Assembly: GCA_035516795.1 (NCBI GenBank)
Contig: DATIZX010000051.1
Location: forward strand, 1 to 59,084
DNA: 59,084 bases
Source of the DNA: DATJBF01 sp035516795
Lineage (GTDB): Bacteria; Verrucomicrobiota; Verrucomicrobiia; Palsa-1439
Direction: 5' to 3'
Notes under the pieces: generated by a model
The model's input: the letters and a program-made list of their open reading frames with translations, nothing else
What the model was told of the DNA's origin: nothing
Database searches by the model: none
Program-made: the position numbers and the translations under genes
In this document: positions 7,650 to 16,536 of the stretch, one piece after another
Position numbering within the stretch: the first letter of the stretch is position 1
Layout: each line of letters opens with the position of its first letter

Positions 7650-9155
7650 TCATGGCGTTGTCGCTGCTGGACGCGCCGAAAAGTTCGCCGAGCGTTGGGC
7701 GAGGGTCCCGCTCACAAAGCTTGCCACGTCGTCATGTAATTTTTTGCGCGAAGCAGGGTCGGTATAAATCTGATGGCCGGACGGGTACGTTTTGAAAATC
7801 AGATTCCCTCGCCGGCTCGGATCAAGGCCGAGATGATCGAACGTGTATCTTTGACTGAGGTACGGCGTGGTGAGGTCGTAGAGCCCGGCGGCAGCAAACA
7901 CCCGAAAGTGTGCGTTCCGCGTCATGGCCTCGGCCAGATCATCGGCCGTGTTGGCATACCCCTGTCCATGCGCGCTCCACTTCCAGGCCGCGTTCACCTC
8001 ACGAGATAAAAACACATACGGGACCTCCGTTTGGAACTCGAGGTCACGACGCAAATAGTCATTTGCCGCCTCCACGAATGGGCCGGTCACGAGAAAAAAG
8101 GATGGATCGAAACGCGGATATTCACCAAGTGGCGTGACATCCACGCCGACCACGCGGCCATCCATCAATCCGAGTGTGCGCCGCTCGTTGCGCAACAACT
8201 CCTTCGTGAACCGCGCCGGACTAACGCGCAGCCGGCTGGCCTCGATGTAAGCGGTCGAGAGACCGGTCATCGATGCGACGACGTGGGCGATGCGGTCTCG
8301 TTCGTCGGGAGAGAGCGTGTCGCCGCGCGCCAGTGCTTCCAGGTAATCGCTCAGCGCCCATTTTTCGACATTTGTCAGATCTGCTTCAGTTTTCTTGTGG
8401 TACTTGGCAACCGAGGAACACGACGGCAACGCCAAGGCATAGGCAATATCATTGCCATAATCGCAAGAGAAGGTCTCAAAATTCAACGCCGACGACAATA
8501 GTACGACGCCGGCAAGGTCCATCCCGTTCTCATTCTGCAGGCGATTGGCGAGGGCGGCGGCGCGGGTTGTGCCATAGCTCTCGCCGGCGATAAATTTCGG
8601 AGAGAGCCAACGCTCGTACTGCGTCGCATATCGGCGAATGAACCGCGCCGCGACGTCGATGTCTTTCGCGAGCGCATAAAACTGTTTGGGATCGACTCCT
8701 TTTGCCGCACGGCTGTAACCGGCGCCGATGGGGTCAATGAACACCAAATCCGTAAAGTCCAACCAAGTCTGGTCATTATCGACCAGCCGAAGCGCTTCGG
8801 GCAACTCGGTTCCGTTGCCGGGCAAGTCCACGCGTTTGGGTCCGAGCGCGCCCAAATGGAGCCAAATAGAAGAAGCACCGGGTCCACCGTTGAAAGCAAA
8901 AGTGATAGGGCGATCTGCCACGTTCCGCACATCGTCCTTCGTGTAGGCAACGTAAAAGATCCGAGCCGCCCGTTTGCCATCCTGTTTTTCCAAAGGCAGG
9001 AAACCGGCAGTCGCCGTGTAACTCAACGTCCGCCCCTCCACTTTCATGGCGTGGTGCGTCACCACCGGCTTTGGTAATGGACGGACGGGCGCATCGGCTT
9101 TTCCAGCCTGCGCGGCGACTGCGCAAAGTAAGATGTAAATGATATGGTATTTCAT
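7650..9155 (-). CDS. S10-family serine carboxypeptidase, exported
   Basis: 501 residues from the ATG at 9155, chosen because a signal peptide (YHIIYILLCAVAAQAG) follows at once. A frame 13 codons longer exists but has a poor N-terminus. S10 landmarks: FNGGPGASSIWLHLGALGP (oxyanion region), the nucleophile motif AGESYGTTRA with Ser at about 193, and a C-terminal SGHQIY that supplies the catalytic His. Substrates would be peptide C-termini in the periplasm. It lies 133 bases after the M50 gene and 45 bases before the S41 gene, so three proteases are clustered in this part of the run. Confidence 0.85.
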   Translation of the reverse strand: MKYHIIYILLCAVAAQAGKADAPVRPLPKPVVTHHAMKVEGRTLSYTATAGFLPLEKQDGKRAARIFYVAYTKDDVRNVADRPITFAFNGGPGASSIWLHLGALGPKRVDLPGNGTELPEALRLVDNDQTWLDFTDLVFIDPIGAGYSRAAKGVDPKQFYALAKDIDVAARFIRRYATQYERWLSPKFIAGESYGTTRAAALANRLQNENGMDLAGVVLLSSALNFETFSCDYGNDIAYALALPSCSSVAKYHKKTEADLTNVEKWALSDYLEALARGDTLSPDERDRIAHVVASMTGLSTAYIEASRLRVSPARFTKELLRNERRTLGLMDGRVVGVDVTPLGEYPRFDPSFFLVTGPFVEAANDYLRRDLEFQTEVPYVFLSREVNAAWKWSAHGQGYANTADDLAEAMTRNAHFRVFAAAGLYDLTTPYLSQRYTFDHLGLDPSRRGNLIFKTYPSGHQIYTDPASRKKLHDDVASFVSGTLAQRSANFSARPAATTP

Positions 9156-9288
9156 ATGATTAGGTTGGAGTTCCTCGAGTCTGAGAGGGGGCAATCGTCA
9201 AACTCGGAGAGGAGGGTGCGGCAGCCAAGGTTCTCTTTGACTACGAGCCAAGAGGTAACAATGAACGCGCACAGTTTTGGGATTCCGG

Positions 9289-10419
9289 TCAGCGCTTTTC
9301 CAGTTCGACTTTCAGCGATAGAAATTTAAGCAGGTCCTTCAATGAGACCACGCCCACGAGCTTTTGACCTTCCACGACCATCATGCGGCTGACGTGCGCC
9401 TGGTTCATGCGCGCCAACGCGTTGACCGCATCCGTATCGGCATCGATGGCATTGTCCTCGGCACACTGCCTGGTCAATTCGCTGACCTGATGCCTGCTCC
9501 ATTCTTGTTTGGGGATCTGTTTTACCTGATTGAAAGTAACGCACCCCAACAACTGGCCGTCCGTAACGACCGGGAACAGCTTGTGGTGATAACGGTAGAT
9601 ATAGTTCTCGACGAAATCCTCCACCGAGGTTGTGGGCGAAACCGTGACCGGGTTGGGATTCATGAAATGGCGTAACGGTTCGCCCTGCAAAGCTTCGCGC
9701 ATCATGACCTGTTGGTAGGACATTTGGGCGGCATTGCGTAGAAACATGCCGATCAAGAACCACCAGATCCCACCGATCATGTCCCCAAACAAAAACGAGA
9801 AGATGCCCAAGGCGATGAGCAGCATTCCAAAACCGGAGCCCAGCGCGGTCACGATCCGTGTGGCCCAGGGAAGGTTCTTTTTCCAGCCCCAGAGAATCGA
9901 GCGCGCCACGCGGCCACCATCCAACGGGAAGGCGGGCACGAGATTGAACGCGACCAAAATCCCGTTGATCCACGCCAGATAACCCAAAATGCCGTACACC
10001 GGCACTGGCCAGCTCGCGGCTTTGCCCAGCAGCCCCAGTCCAAAGAATACCAGCGCCAACACTACGCTCGACAAGGGTCCAGCAATCGCCATGAAGAACT
10101 CGGCCTTCGGGCTGGGGGGCTCGTCGCTCATCTCCGCCACGCCGCCAAAAATGAAGAGTGTAATGCCCTTCATCTGCATTCCAAACCGACGCGCAACGAG
10201 GGAATGGGCAAATTCATGAAAAACAATCGAGGCAAACAATCCCAGCGCCGCGACTGAGCCCATAATCCAATAGGTTTCGCGTGGCTGACCCCGGAAGTAA
10301 TGCGGGAACAAGCCCACTGCGAGCGTCCAGGTCACCAGCACCGCGATAATCAGCCAGCTCAGATCAATGCGGACTTGAAAACCGAACAACTTGAAAAGTG
10401 GAATTCTTTTCCCAAACAT
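9289..10419 (-). CDS. Site-2-type M50 intramembrane metalloprotease with CBS pair
   Basis: 376 residues, ATG behind AGGAG. The N-terminal half is membrane-embedded with the zinc motif HEFAH (H68-E69...H72) in the second or third helix and the third ligand motif NLVPAFPLDGGR. This is the SpoIVFB/Rip3-like M50B layout. The C-terminal part (about 245-370) is a tandem CBS domain: FMNPNPVTVSPTTSVEDFV, then QAHVSRMMVVEGQKLVGVV. CBS pairs bind adenine nucleotides and may gate the protease. It follows the aldolase gene by 24 bases in the same direction. Its target is unknown; no anti-sigma gene is nearby. Confidence 0.9.
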   Translation of the reverse strand: MFGKRIPLFKLFGFQVRIDLSWLIIAVLVTWTLAVGLFPHYFRGQPRETYWIMGSVAALGLFASIVFHEFAHSLVARRFGMQMKGITLFIFGGVAEMSDEPPSPKAEFFMAIAGPLSSVVLALVFFGLGLLGKAASWPVPVYGILGYLAWINGILVAFNLVPAFPLDGGRVARSILWGWKKNLPWATRIVTALGSGFGMLLIALGIFSFLFGDMIGGIWWFLIGMFLRNAAQMSYQQVMMREALQGEPLRHFMNPNPVTVSPTTSVEDFVENYIYRYHHKLFPVVTDGQLLGCVTFNQVKQIPKQEWSRHQVSELTRQCAEDNAIDADTDAVNALARMNQAHVSRMMVVEGQKLVGVVSLKDLLKFLSLKVELEKR

Positions 10420-10443
10420 GCTGAATCTCCTCTCAAAGAATGC

Positions 10444-11517
10444 TCACGCCACGGTAATTTCTTTGCAGAGGTAAACATCCTGGACCGCGTTGAGCAGTTT
10501 GATCCCTTCAGCCATTGGCTTCTGAAATGCTTTGCGCCCGCTGATCATACCCATGCCACCAGCCCGTTTGTTGATGACGGCGGTGCGGACCGCCTCCGCG
10601 AGATCGTTCTTGCCGGAGGGTCCGCCCGAGTTGATCAGGCCGATGCGGCCCAAATATCCGTTCACAACCTGATACCGGGTCAGATCGATCGGATGATCCG
10701 TGCATAACTCGGTGTACATCCGTTCGTCATACTTACCGTAGCTGGGCTTGCCTGAGTTGAGCGCCTTGTAGCCACCGTTTTGCGTAGGCAACTTCTGCTT
10801 GACGATATCGGCCTCAATGGTCGCTCCGAGATGGTTCGCCTGCCCCGTCAAGTCGGCGCTGGTGTGATGATCCACGCCGCCAACCTTGAACGCCGGATTC
10901 CGCAAATAGCACCAAAGCACCGTGGCCAATCCCAATTCGTGCGCCCGCCCAAATGCCTGGCTGATTTCAACGATCTGTCGGCCACTTTCCTCAGAGCCGA
11001 AATAAATCGTCGCCCCGACAGCGACAGCCCCCAGATCGTAGGCTTGCTGCACGCTGGCGAACAAAATCTGGTCGTACCGATTGGGATACGTGAGCAGCTC
11101 GTTGTGATTGATTTTCGCGATGAATGGGATCTGGTGTGCGTACCGGCGCGCGACGCTGCCCAATACTCCCAGCGTCGAAGCGACCGCGTTACACCCGCCT
11201 TCGATGGCGAGCCGCACGATGTTCTCGCCATCAAAATACTCCGGGTTCGGCGCGAATGACGCACCCGCCGCATGCTCGATGCCTTGATCGACCGGCAGGA
11301 TGGAGAGATACCCGGTTCCGGCCAGCCGACCGTGCGATAGCAGGGCCTGCATGTTGCGCAGCACACGAACGGGGCGGTCCATTGGCGCGAAAATTCGATC
11401 CACCCAATCCGGTCCAGGCAGATGCAGTTGTTCTTTCGGAACGGTTTGGCATCGGTGCCGGAGCAACGAGTCTGCCTCGTTGCCAAGCCACTCGGTAATT
11501 TGGTCGATCACTTTCAT
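10444..11517 (-). CDS. fbaB: Class I fructose-bisphosphate aldolase
   Basis: 357 residues, the usual length for the bacterial DhnA/FbaB type. Conserved blocks: GYLSILPVDQGIEHAAG, EYFDGENIVRLAIEGGCNAVAS, IPFIAKINHNELL (phosphate-side barrel strand), VGATIYFGSEES and INSGGPSGKNDL. The enzyme interconverts fructose 1,6-bisphosphate with DHAP and glyceraldehyde 3-phosphate in the cytosol via a Schiff-base Lys. Its ATG overlaps the TGA of the CHRD lipoprotein gene (ATGA), so translation is coupled. Placement downstream of the glycogen cluster fits routing of stored glucose into glycolysis. Confidence 0.92.
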   Translation of the reverse strand: MKVIDQITEWLGNEADSLLRHRCQTVPKEQLHLPGPDWVDRIFAPMDRPVRVLRNMQALLSHGRLAGTGYLSILPVDQGIEHAAGASFAPNPEYFDGENIVRLAIEGGCNAVASTLGVLGSVARRYAHQIPFIAKINHNELLTYPNRYDQILFASVQQAYDLGAVAVGATIYFGSEESGRQIVEISQAFGRAHELGLATVLWCYLRNPAFKVGGVDHHTSADLTGQANHLGATIEADIVKQKLPTQNGGYKALNSGKPSYGKYDERMYTELCTDHPIDLTRYQVVNGYLGRIGLINSGGPSGKNDLAEAVRTAVINKRAGGMGMISGRKAFQKPMAEGIKLLNAVQDVYLCKEITVA

Positions 11518-11999
11518 TGGTGGACTTGTCCTCGGATCTCGCCTTCTGGAAATTGCTGCGTGTGGACGTTGACGTAGATGTCTCTGCTCTTCATTTTGTG
11601 CACCAAATCAGCAATGGTTTGGCCTTTCATCGGCCCGATCAAATCCGCGGCCGTGAGGGTGCCTTGAATCAAACATCCAGAGAACCGGCCCTTGATCAAC
11701 TTTTCCGGCGGTTGGGGCGGATAAAGCCAGGCGATGTGGTCTCCATTCTCCCCGACATGGCCGATGTGCAGATTTGCCATGGTCACGTCCTGGATGTTGT
11801 AGACCATCAACTTGTAACGCAATTGATCGCCGTCCCGGTGAAACGTGGCTCTTCCATAAGCCGTCGTTTTCAGCGGCGGCACTTCCTCGACACCTGCCAG
11901 GTTCGCCACAAATCCCCGGGGTAGTGAAGGTGTGCTGGCGCAACCGGACCAGACGGCCATCACTGCGATGGCAGTCATCAGACTCATAATGCGGTTCAT
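11514..11999 (-). CDS. CHRD-domain lipoprotein
   Basis: 161 residues, ATG behind AGGAG. A short signal sequence ends at a Cys (AVMAVWSGC), consistent with lipidation. The mature part is a CHRD domain (about 30-160): LAGVEEVPPLKTTAYGRATF, LRYKLMVYNIQDVTMANLHI, and the closing FPEGEIRGQVH. CHRD domains are beta-sandwiches of unclear role in bacterial surface proteins. The stop overlaps the aldolase start by four bases. The pairing of an envelope lipoprotein with a cytosolic aldolase looks like shared transcription rather than shared function. Confidence 0.85.
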   Translation of the reverse strand: MNRIMSLMTAIAVMAVWSGCASTPSLPRGFVANLAGVEEVPPLKTTAYGRATFHRDGDQLRYKLMVYNIQDVTMANLHIGHVGENGDHIAWLYPPQPPEKLIKGRFSGCLIQGTLTAADLIGPMKGQTIADLVHKMKSRDIYVNVHTQQFPEGEIRGQVHQ

Positions 12000-12133
12000 G
12001 ACAACGTCTCCTTTCTGATTTTGTTCACAGCGTCTGACTCTTCTTTTCTTCGCTTCCAGCGGGTCGGCGCGGCCACCGCCAAGATCACCAAGATTGCCCT
12101 GACAGTGGCGAAGACTTTTATGTCTTCATCCAT
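11996..12133 (-). CDS. Possible 45-residue membrane peptide
   Basis: A small frame starting at an ATG five bases after GAGG. It encodes an acidic start (MDEDIKVF), one hydrophobic segment (VRAILVILAVAAP) and a basic tail (RWKRRKEES). Its TGA overlaps the ATG of the CHRD lipoprotein gene (ATGA), a layout repeated elsewhere in this block, which is the main reason to consider it real. No family recognised. It may equally be a chance frame in the 189-base gap after the BON gene. Confidence 0.3.
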   Translation of the reverse strand: MDEDIKVFATVRAILVILAVAAPTRWKRRKEESDAVNKIRKETLS

Positions 12134-12188
12134 CGTCCCTCGTGATTCCCGCATCGCTTTTTGACAGGGCTGACGGCATAAGACGCCA

Positions 12189-13784
12189 CTAAAACCATGT
12201 GCCTTTCCTGACGTGTAGGCGGTTGATGACAAACGAAGCGCCGCCCTTGTAAGCGTCGCGTTGAGCCTCTTTGACTGCGACCCAACCCTCGACCGTGCCC
12301 GTGAGAGTGGCTACGCCGTCACGGACTCTCAGTTGAATATCGTCACGGTCCACAAACGGGCTCCAGAAAAAGGCCTTCTCGATGTCCTTGCGGATTTGCG
12401 CATCACTCTTGAGTGGTGGCGGGGGGATTTGAGACCAGCCAAAAGGCCAATTGTAACGATCTTCAAAATCCGGCCACCGGAGCGGAGGAATCGGATAGGT
12501 CGGTTCAACCTCCAGATGGTTGTGCACTTCCACGACGCCCTTGGTGCGCTCGGCCAGATCTTGCGCTTCCTGCCTTTGCAGCCCGGAATCCACCAGCCCC
12601 GAAAGATAAGCCACATGGTGGATGACAGTGCTTTCGATAGAGGTACCATCCAGAGTCGGATCCCAAAGCAACGCCGCTTTCAGGTCCTGACTGGCTGCCG
12701 CATCGGAAGGCAGAGCGTTGCGCCGGACCTTCAGCAAATTGTCAACGGACACGACCCCCACTACGTCCCGGGCGTCCTGGGCAGCGGAGATTTTCGCCTT
12801 GAGGTCGCCGACGACGCCGGAAAGAATGACTGCCCCGTCCTCCACACGCACGTCCGGGGAAAAGGCCGCCACGCGTGGATCGTAGTGAAAGGCTAATGCG
12901 ACCGCCTTCTTGATGTCGCTATCCGGCGTAGGAGAAAACTTCTTTTGACGTCGCCACCGCTCCCGCGCCCAAGGCTCAACGTTTAGCTCGGTGGCGTCTA
13001 CCGAAAACACCCCATCCACCCACGCGTCTCCGGTGGCACGTGATTTCTCGAGGACGCTGCCGACCGTGCCGGTAAGTGTTACCTTTCCATCCTGCACGAT
13101 GGCATTGATCGAGTCATTATTGAGCCAAACGTCCCAGCGCAGGCGAGCTTTGACATCGGCGGCGATGGCGGAGTCGGGGCGCTCGACGGCATAGTGCATC
13201 TTCAAATCGTTGCTGAGTTCCTTCACACCAGTGACGCCCTTCGCCACCTCCCCTGCGAGTCGAACCTCGGCCCATGAGCCGACCGTGCCGGTCAATGTGA
13301 CCACCGCGTTGGTGACCGAGACGGCAATCTGATAGCCCTCCGTTGCCGGATCACGAGATAACACAGCCAAAACGCCCTTGCGAATGTCTTGGTCGGGTCT
13401 GGCAGTGGGCCGGACTTCAATGCGATTGACTACCGCTCGCACCCCCCGAATTGTTTCGGCAATTTTAACCGCGCGGTCTTTGGCCAGTATATCGTTCACC
13501 GTGCCGGTCAGCGTGACGATCCCTTTGTCGGTAGTAACATCTATAAAGTTCGGGGATACGCTTTTCTCGAAAAGCAGTTCATCCTCCACCGCCGTAGTGA
13601 TTTTATGATCCAGTACGGAATTGGACGGTATCGCGGCTCGCGTCGGCTGGAGAGCGACGGCTTGGAGCGTCAGCGCGATAAAAAGCGCGGTATACCAACT
13701 GCCGTTCAAGACCCCCGAGTAATGACCAAACGCGGTTCTTCGCCTCGTGACCTCCCTGGCGCGCGCACGATTTCGTCGGTTCAT
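12189..13784 (-). CDS. Six-BON-domain exported protein
   Basis: About 531 residues from the ATG at 13784 (a start at 13811 would overlap the GH57 stop). After a basic start and a hydrophobic signal/anchor (WYTALFIALTLQAVAL) come six BON domains in tandem, spaced by roughly 70-100 residues. Most are marked by the strand TLTGTV or a variant: GIVTLTGTVNDI, AVVTLTGTVGSW, KVTLTGTVGSV, AVILSGVVGDL, AYLSGLVDSG, VATLTGTVEGW. BON domains, as in OsmY and secretins, bind membranes or phospholipids in the periplasm and often respond to osmotic stress. Two domains is usual, so six is long. It follows the GH57 gene by 16 bases, as part of the glycogen operon or just downstream of it. Confidence 0.85.
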   Translation of the reverse strand: MNRRNRARAREVTRRRTAFGHYSGVLNGSWYTALFIALTLQAVALQPTRAAIPSNSVLDHKITTAVEDELLFEKSVSPNFIDVTTDKGIVTLTGTVNDILAKDRAVKIAETIRGVRAVVNRIEVRPTARPDQDIRKGVLAVLSRDPATEGYQIAVSVTNAVVTLTGTVGSWAEVRLAGEVAKGVTGVKELSNDLKMHYAVERPDSAIAADVKARLRWDVWLNNDSINAIVQDGKVTLTGTVGSVLEKSRATGDAWVDGVFSVDATELNVEPWARERWRRQKKFSPTPDSDIKKAVALAFHYDPRVAAFSPDVRVEDGAVILSGVVGDLKAKISAAQDARDVVGVVSVDNLLKVRRNALPSDAAASQDLKAALLWDPTLDGTSIESTVIHHVAYLSGLVDSGLQRQEAQDLAERTKGVVEVHNHLEVEPTYPIPPLRWPDFEDRYNWPFGWSQIPPPPLKSDAQIRKDIEKAFFWSPFVDRDDIQLRVRDGVATLTGTVEGWVAVKEAQRDAYKGGASFVINRLHVRKGTWF

Positions 13785-13800
13785 CTCGGTGCAGTTGGTT

Positions 13801-15258
13801 TCACAAGTCATGGCTCAAGATGTCCATTCCGCGCCGGCAGAATTCGCGGGCGTAATCGGTCCAACGACCCTGTCCCCAATAGCGGTAACAACTGGTCTGG
13901 CTGACCAGCAGGTGCAAGAGCGCGTTGCGGTAGACAGCGCTGCGTGTGTCCACCGCACGTCCATCCACCTTCTCATGAAATTTCGCGCTGAGTTTGTTCA
14001 TCGGGTCGAGCACATTCTCGTAGCCGTGCACCCAGCTCAGATTATTCGTCCACGACGCGCCTTCCATCTGAAACCGGTGGTCGCTCTTGCGCAATTCGGC
14101 GATGGCTTGCTCCACGCTTTCAGGTGTTGGTTTGTCGCCCACGCGCTCCCAAAGCTTGCCCTGATGCAACGGCTGGATCGGCTCGAAGTCCTTTTCCTTC
14201 ACTCCGGCAGCGTCGAGCAATTCCAGATATTCCGTGCCGTTGAGGCCGACCACGCCTTCCTTGCCAGTTTCGCCGAACACTCGCTTGTAGTGATCGGGAA
14301 ACTCGTTCATCATCACGCCGCCGTTTTCACCGTCGCTGATCTGGGTAACGCACGGCGGGACGCGGTAGCCGGCACACTCGCGAGGTTGTTGACCCTTGGC
14401 TTCGTAGTATGGTTGCATGTGGCCGATAAGCTTCGTATCGGAGCCCTGGGTTTTGATGAGCGCCGTAATCGAGATTTCTTTGCCACGACTATTGCGAGCC
14501 ACGAGCCGCCGCGGCAAATAACGCTCGCGAAGACCTTTGCCGTCGGATTCCTCCACGGAATGTTCCTGCACCAGCAGCCAGCGATAGCCGGCGTCTTTCA
14601 AGGTCTTGACGTATTCGTGGGCCACATCGGGATGATTGGGCAGATGCATTTCAGGCGGCGAGAACCCGCGCACGCGAGCGAGAGCCTCCCAACCGAAAAC
14701 GCTCGCAAAGTAATGCTGCCACGCGACAACGTGCAACGAAACATCGGGCACGGGAGTGGACGGCACAACCGCGTGGCCCCACATCGTGCCGATCCATTCA
14801 ACGCAGGGCCAGTACCGGTCGTTGAGTGTGACGCTCTTGAGGTTGTCGAGGATGTCGCCTCGGCCCATCTGGCGCAGGCCAAACAGCAGTTCGCCGGAGT
14901 AATCCAGCATCATGCGCGGCTGCCGTCCAGCATCAACCAATTCGCGGATGAAATCGGCGATGCGGGTGTAGCAATGGGCGAAGACGGGCGCGTCGTGGTT
15001 GCCGTGGATGTGCTGGTTCTCCATCATGAACTGGAGATTGCCGATCATCGGCGCGCTTTGGAGGTCGTGATTTCCAAGAATGAGCGGTTGATGCATGTGC
15101 AGGGCAATGGCGAAGGCCGATTGGATTTTCTCCAGGCGCATCGGCGTGCGTTCGAGGAAGACCGCACCGCCTCGCCGCCTGGCTTGCTCGACTTGTTTCT
15201 CCCAGCCGCTGATATTCGGTAAGCCGTCAATGATTTCGGGAATAGATTCGATGCTCAT
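13801..15258 (-). CDS. GH57-family glycoside hydrolase (second copy)
   Basis: 485 residues, ATG behind GAGGAAAA. GH57 hallmarks: FAIALHMHQPL near residue 50, the middle block with FSPPEMHLP, QISDGENGG in the region of the catalytic acid, and the family's C-terminal helical end QTSCYRYWGQGRWTDYA. GH57 enzymes act on alpha-1,4/1,6-glucans (amylase, amylopullulanase, branching and 4-alpha-glucanotransferase activities); which one applies here cannot be read from the sequence. No signal peptide, so cytosolic. It is 9 bases downstream of the GH13 gene and clearly part of the alpha-glucan operon. It differs strongly from the upstream GH57 gene and is not a recent duplicate. Confidence 0.88.
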   Translation of the reverse strand: MSIESIPEIIDGLPNISGWEKQVEQARRRGGAVFLERTPMRLEKIQSAFAIALHMHQPLILGNHDLQSAPMIGNLQFMMENQHIHGNHDAPVFAHCYTRIADFIRELVDAGRQPRMMLDYSGELLFGLRQMGRGDILDNLKSVTLNDRYWPCVEWIGTMWGHAVVPSTPVPDVSLHVVAWQHYFASVFGWEALARVRGFSPPEMHLPNHPDVAHEYVKTLKDAGYRWLLVQEHSVEESDGKGLRERYLPRRLVARNSRGKEISITALIKTQGSDTKLIGHMQPYYEAKGQQPRECAGYRVPPCVTQISDGENGGVMMNEFPDHYKRVFGETGKEGVVGLNGTEYLELLDAAGVKEKDFEPIQPLHQGKLWERVGDKPTPESVEQAIAELRKSDHRFQMEGASWTNNLSWVHGYENVLDPMNKLSAKFHEKVDGRAVDTRSAVYRNALLHLLVSQTSCYRYWGQGRWTDYAREFCRRGMDILSHDL

Positions 15259-15267
15259 GATTTTTCC

Positions 15268-16536
15268 TCAATTCCGAGACGTCACCAAGACCAAGCCTTG
15301 GCCAGGGCGCAGGGAATAGCGAAAAGGTTCAGGAATGTAATCCAGTGGATATTCCGGCGAGACGTCGTGCAATGGCGCGCCAGCCTGCAGGTAGTGACGG
15401 AAATGGTCCGTTGTGAACTCCTGATGGGAATGAATGTCTTTGTTAAGAATGAGCAGCGACTCATAGCGGCCGCGCGTGCCGGCTTTCCAAAGCAACAGTA
15501 TGTTCGGGTTGTGGTACGGCAACACTGTCGTCGGGCATTCTTCTTCAAACAGCGGATACTTCCGTTTGATGTGGTTGACGGCGGTGATAAACGAACGCAG
15601 ATCAATGTCGGTGGTTTCCCAATCCGCTGGCCGCGTCTTGACGACGTTCAGCCGTTTGCGAAACCCAAACTCGTAGCCGATCGGCATCAACACGCCCGCC
15701 GAGAACAGTGCCGCAAACAAGTAGCGCTGTTTCAGTCCGGCGACGTTGCCGTTCAACTCTGTGGCGAGCCGCTCGGTATCGTGGCTTTCAGGAAAGGCAA
15801 TCGATGGCACCACCATATGAGTCAGTTCGTACTGCTCGATCAGCCACGCTTCTTCGAAGTCCCACCACTTGGCGCTATTGAAGATGTAGTCGAAGCCGGT
15901 GGCAGCGGTCTCCTTGGTCTGATCGGCCGTGCAACCCAACGTCTCGGCGGCGAACACGCACTCCCGATTACGCGATTTTACTTCCTTGATGAGCTGCCGC
16001 CAAAACTCACCCGGCAACTGATAGGCTGCATCGCAGCGGAAACCGTCAAAGCCGAGTTCCAGCAAATGATTCACCAGTTGCAGACAATAGCGGTATAAAC
16101 CTTCGCGGTCGCGCGTGTGCCGGTGATCGAACTGTACGAGGTCGCCCCAGACCACGGTCTGGTCGCCGTGTTTGCAGGACGGATGCGCCAGTTGCCCGTT
16201 CTCGTGCCGGAACCAGTCGGGATGTTGCCGCGTCAACGGCGCGTCAAACGCGCAGTGGTTGATAACGAGGTCAATCATCAGTTTCAAGCCATGCTCGTGC
16301 GCATCGGCCACCATCCGGCGGACCTGGTCTTTTTCCGACACCCCTTTGACCGAATCCAACAGCAGCGGGTTGTACCGGAAATAGTCGGAGATCGAGTAAA
16401 TGCTCCCAGAATAGCCCGGATATTGAATCGGGTTGATGAATACCCAGTCGAACCTCATCGCGGTGGCGCGCTGGAAGTGTGGAGCCCATTGCGCAAATGG
16501 CCCGGCCAGCAAGGGGAAGAGATTGTAAATGATCAT
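15268..16536 (-). CDS. GH13-family alpha-amylase-type enzyme
   Basis: 422 residues with a GH13 (beta/alpha)8 barrel: LMIDLVINHCAFDAPL (conserved Asp/His region I), GFDGFRCDAAYQLP with the nucleophile Asp, VFAAETLGC with the acid/base Glu, and AFPESHDTERLA with the third Asp. It is shorter than typical amylases and has no signal peptide. The overall look is of intracellular enzymes encoded beside GH57 and GlgB, with some resemblance to the GlgE/maltosyltransferase branch, so the exact activity is open. Its ATG overlaps the TGA of the GH57 gene before it (ATGA), indicating translational coupling. Confidence 0.87.
   Translation of the reverse strand: MIIYNLFPLLAGPFAQWAPHFQRATAMRFDWVFINPIQYPGYSGSIYSISDYFRYNPLLLDSVKGVSEKDQVRRMVADAHEHGLKLMIDLVINHCAFDAPLTRQHPDWFRHENGQLAHPSCKHGDQTVVWGDLVQFDHRHTRDREGLYRYCLQLVNHLLELGFDGFRCDAAYQLPGEFWRQLIKEVKSRNRECVFAAETLGCTADQTKETAATGFDYIFNSAKWWDFEEAWLIEQYELTHMVVPSIAFPESHDTERLATELNGNVAGLKQRYLFAALFSAGVLMPIGYEFGFRKRLNVVKTRPADWETTDIDLRSFITAVNHIKRKYPLFEEECPTTVLPYHNPNILLLWKAGTRGRYESLLILNKDIHSHQEFTTDHFRHYLQAGAPLHDVSPEYPLDYIPEPFRYSLRPGQGLVLVTSRN

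Noticed and set aside
13747..15222. 491-codon plus-strand frame opposite the second GH57 gene
   Set aside because: The opposite strand has clear GH57 motifs; this frame has no recognisable family and is explained by high GC.
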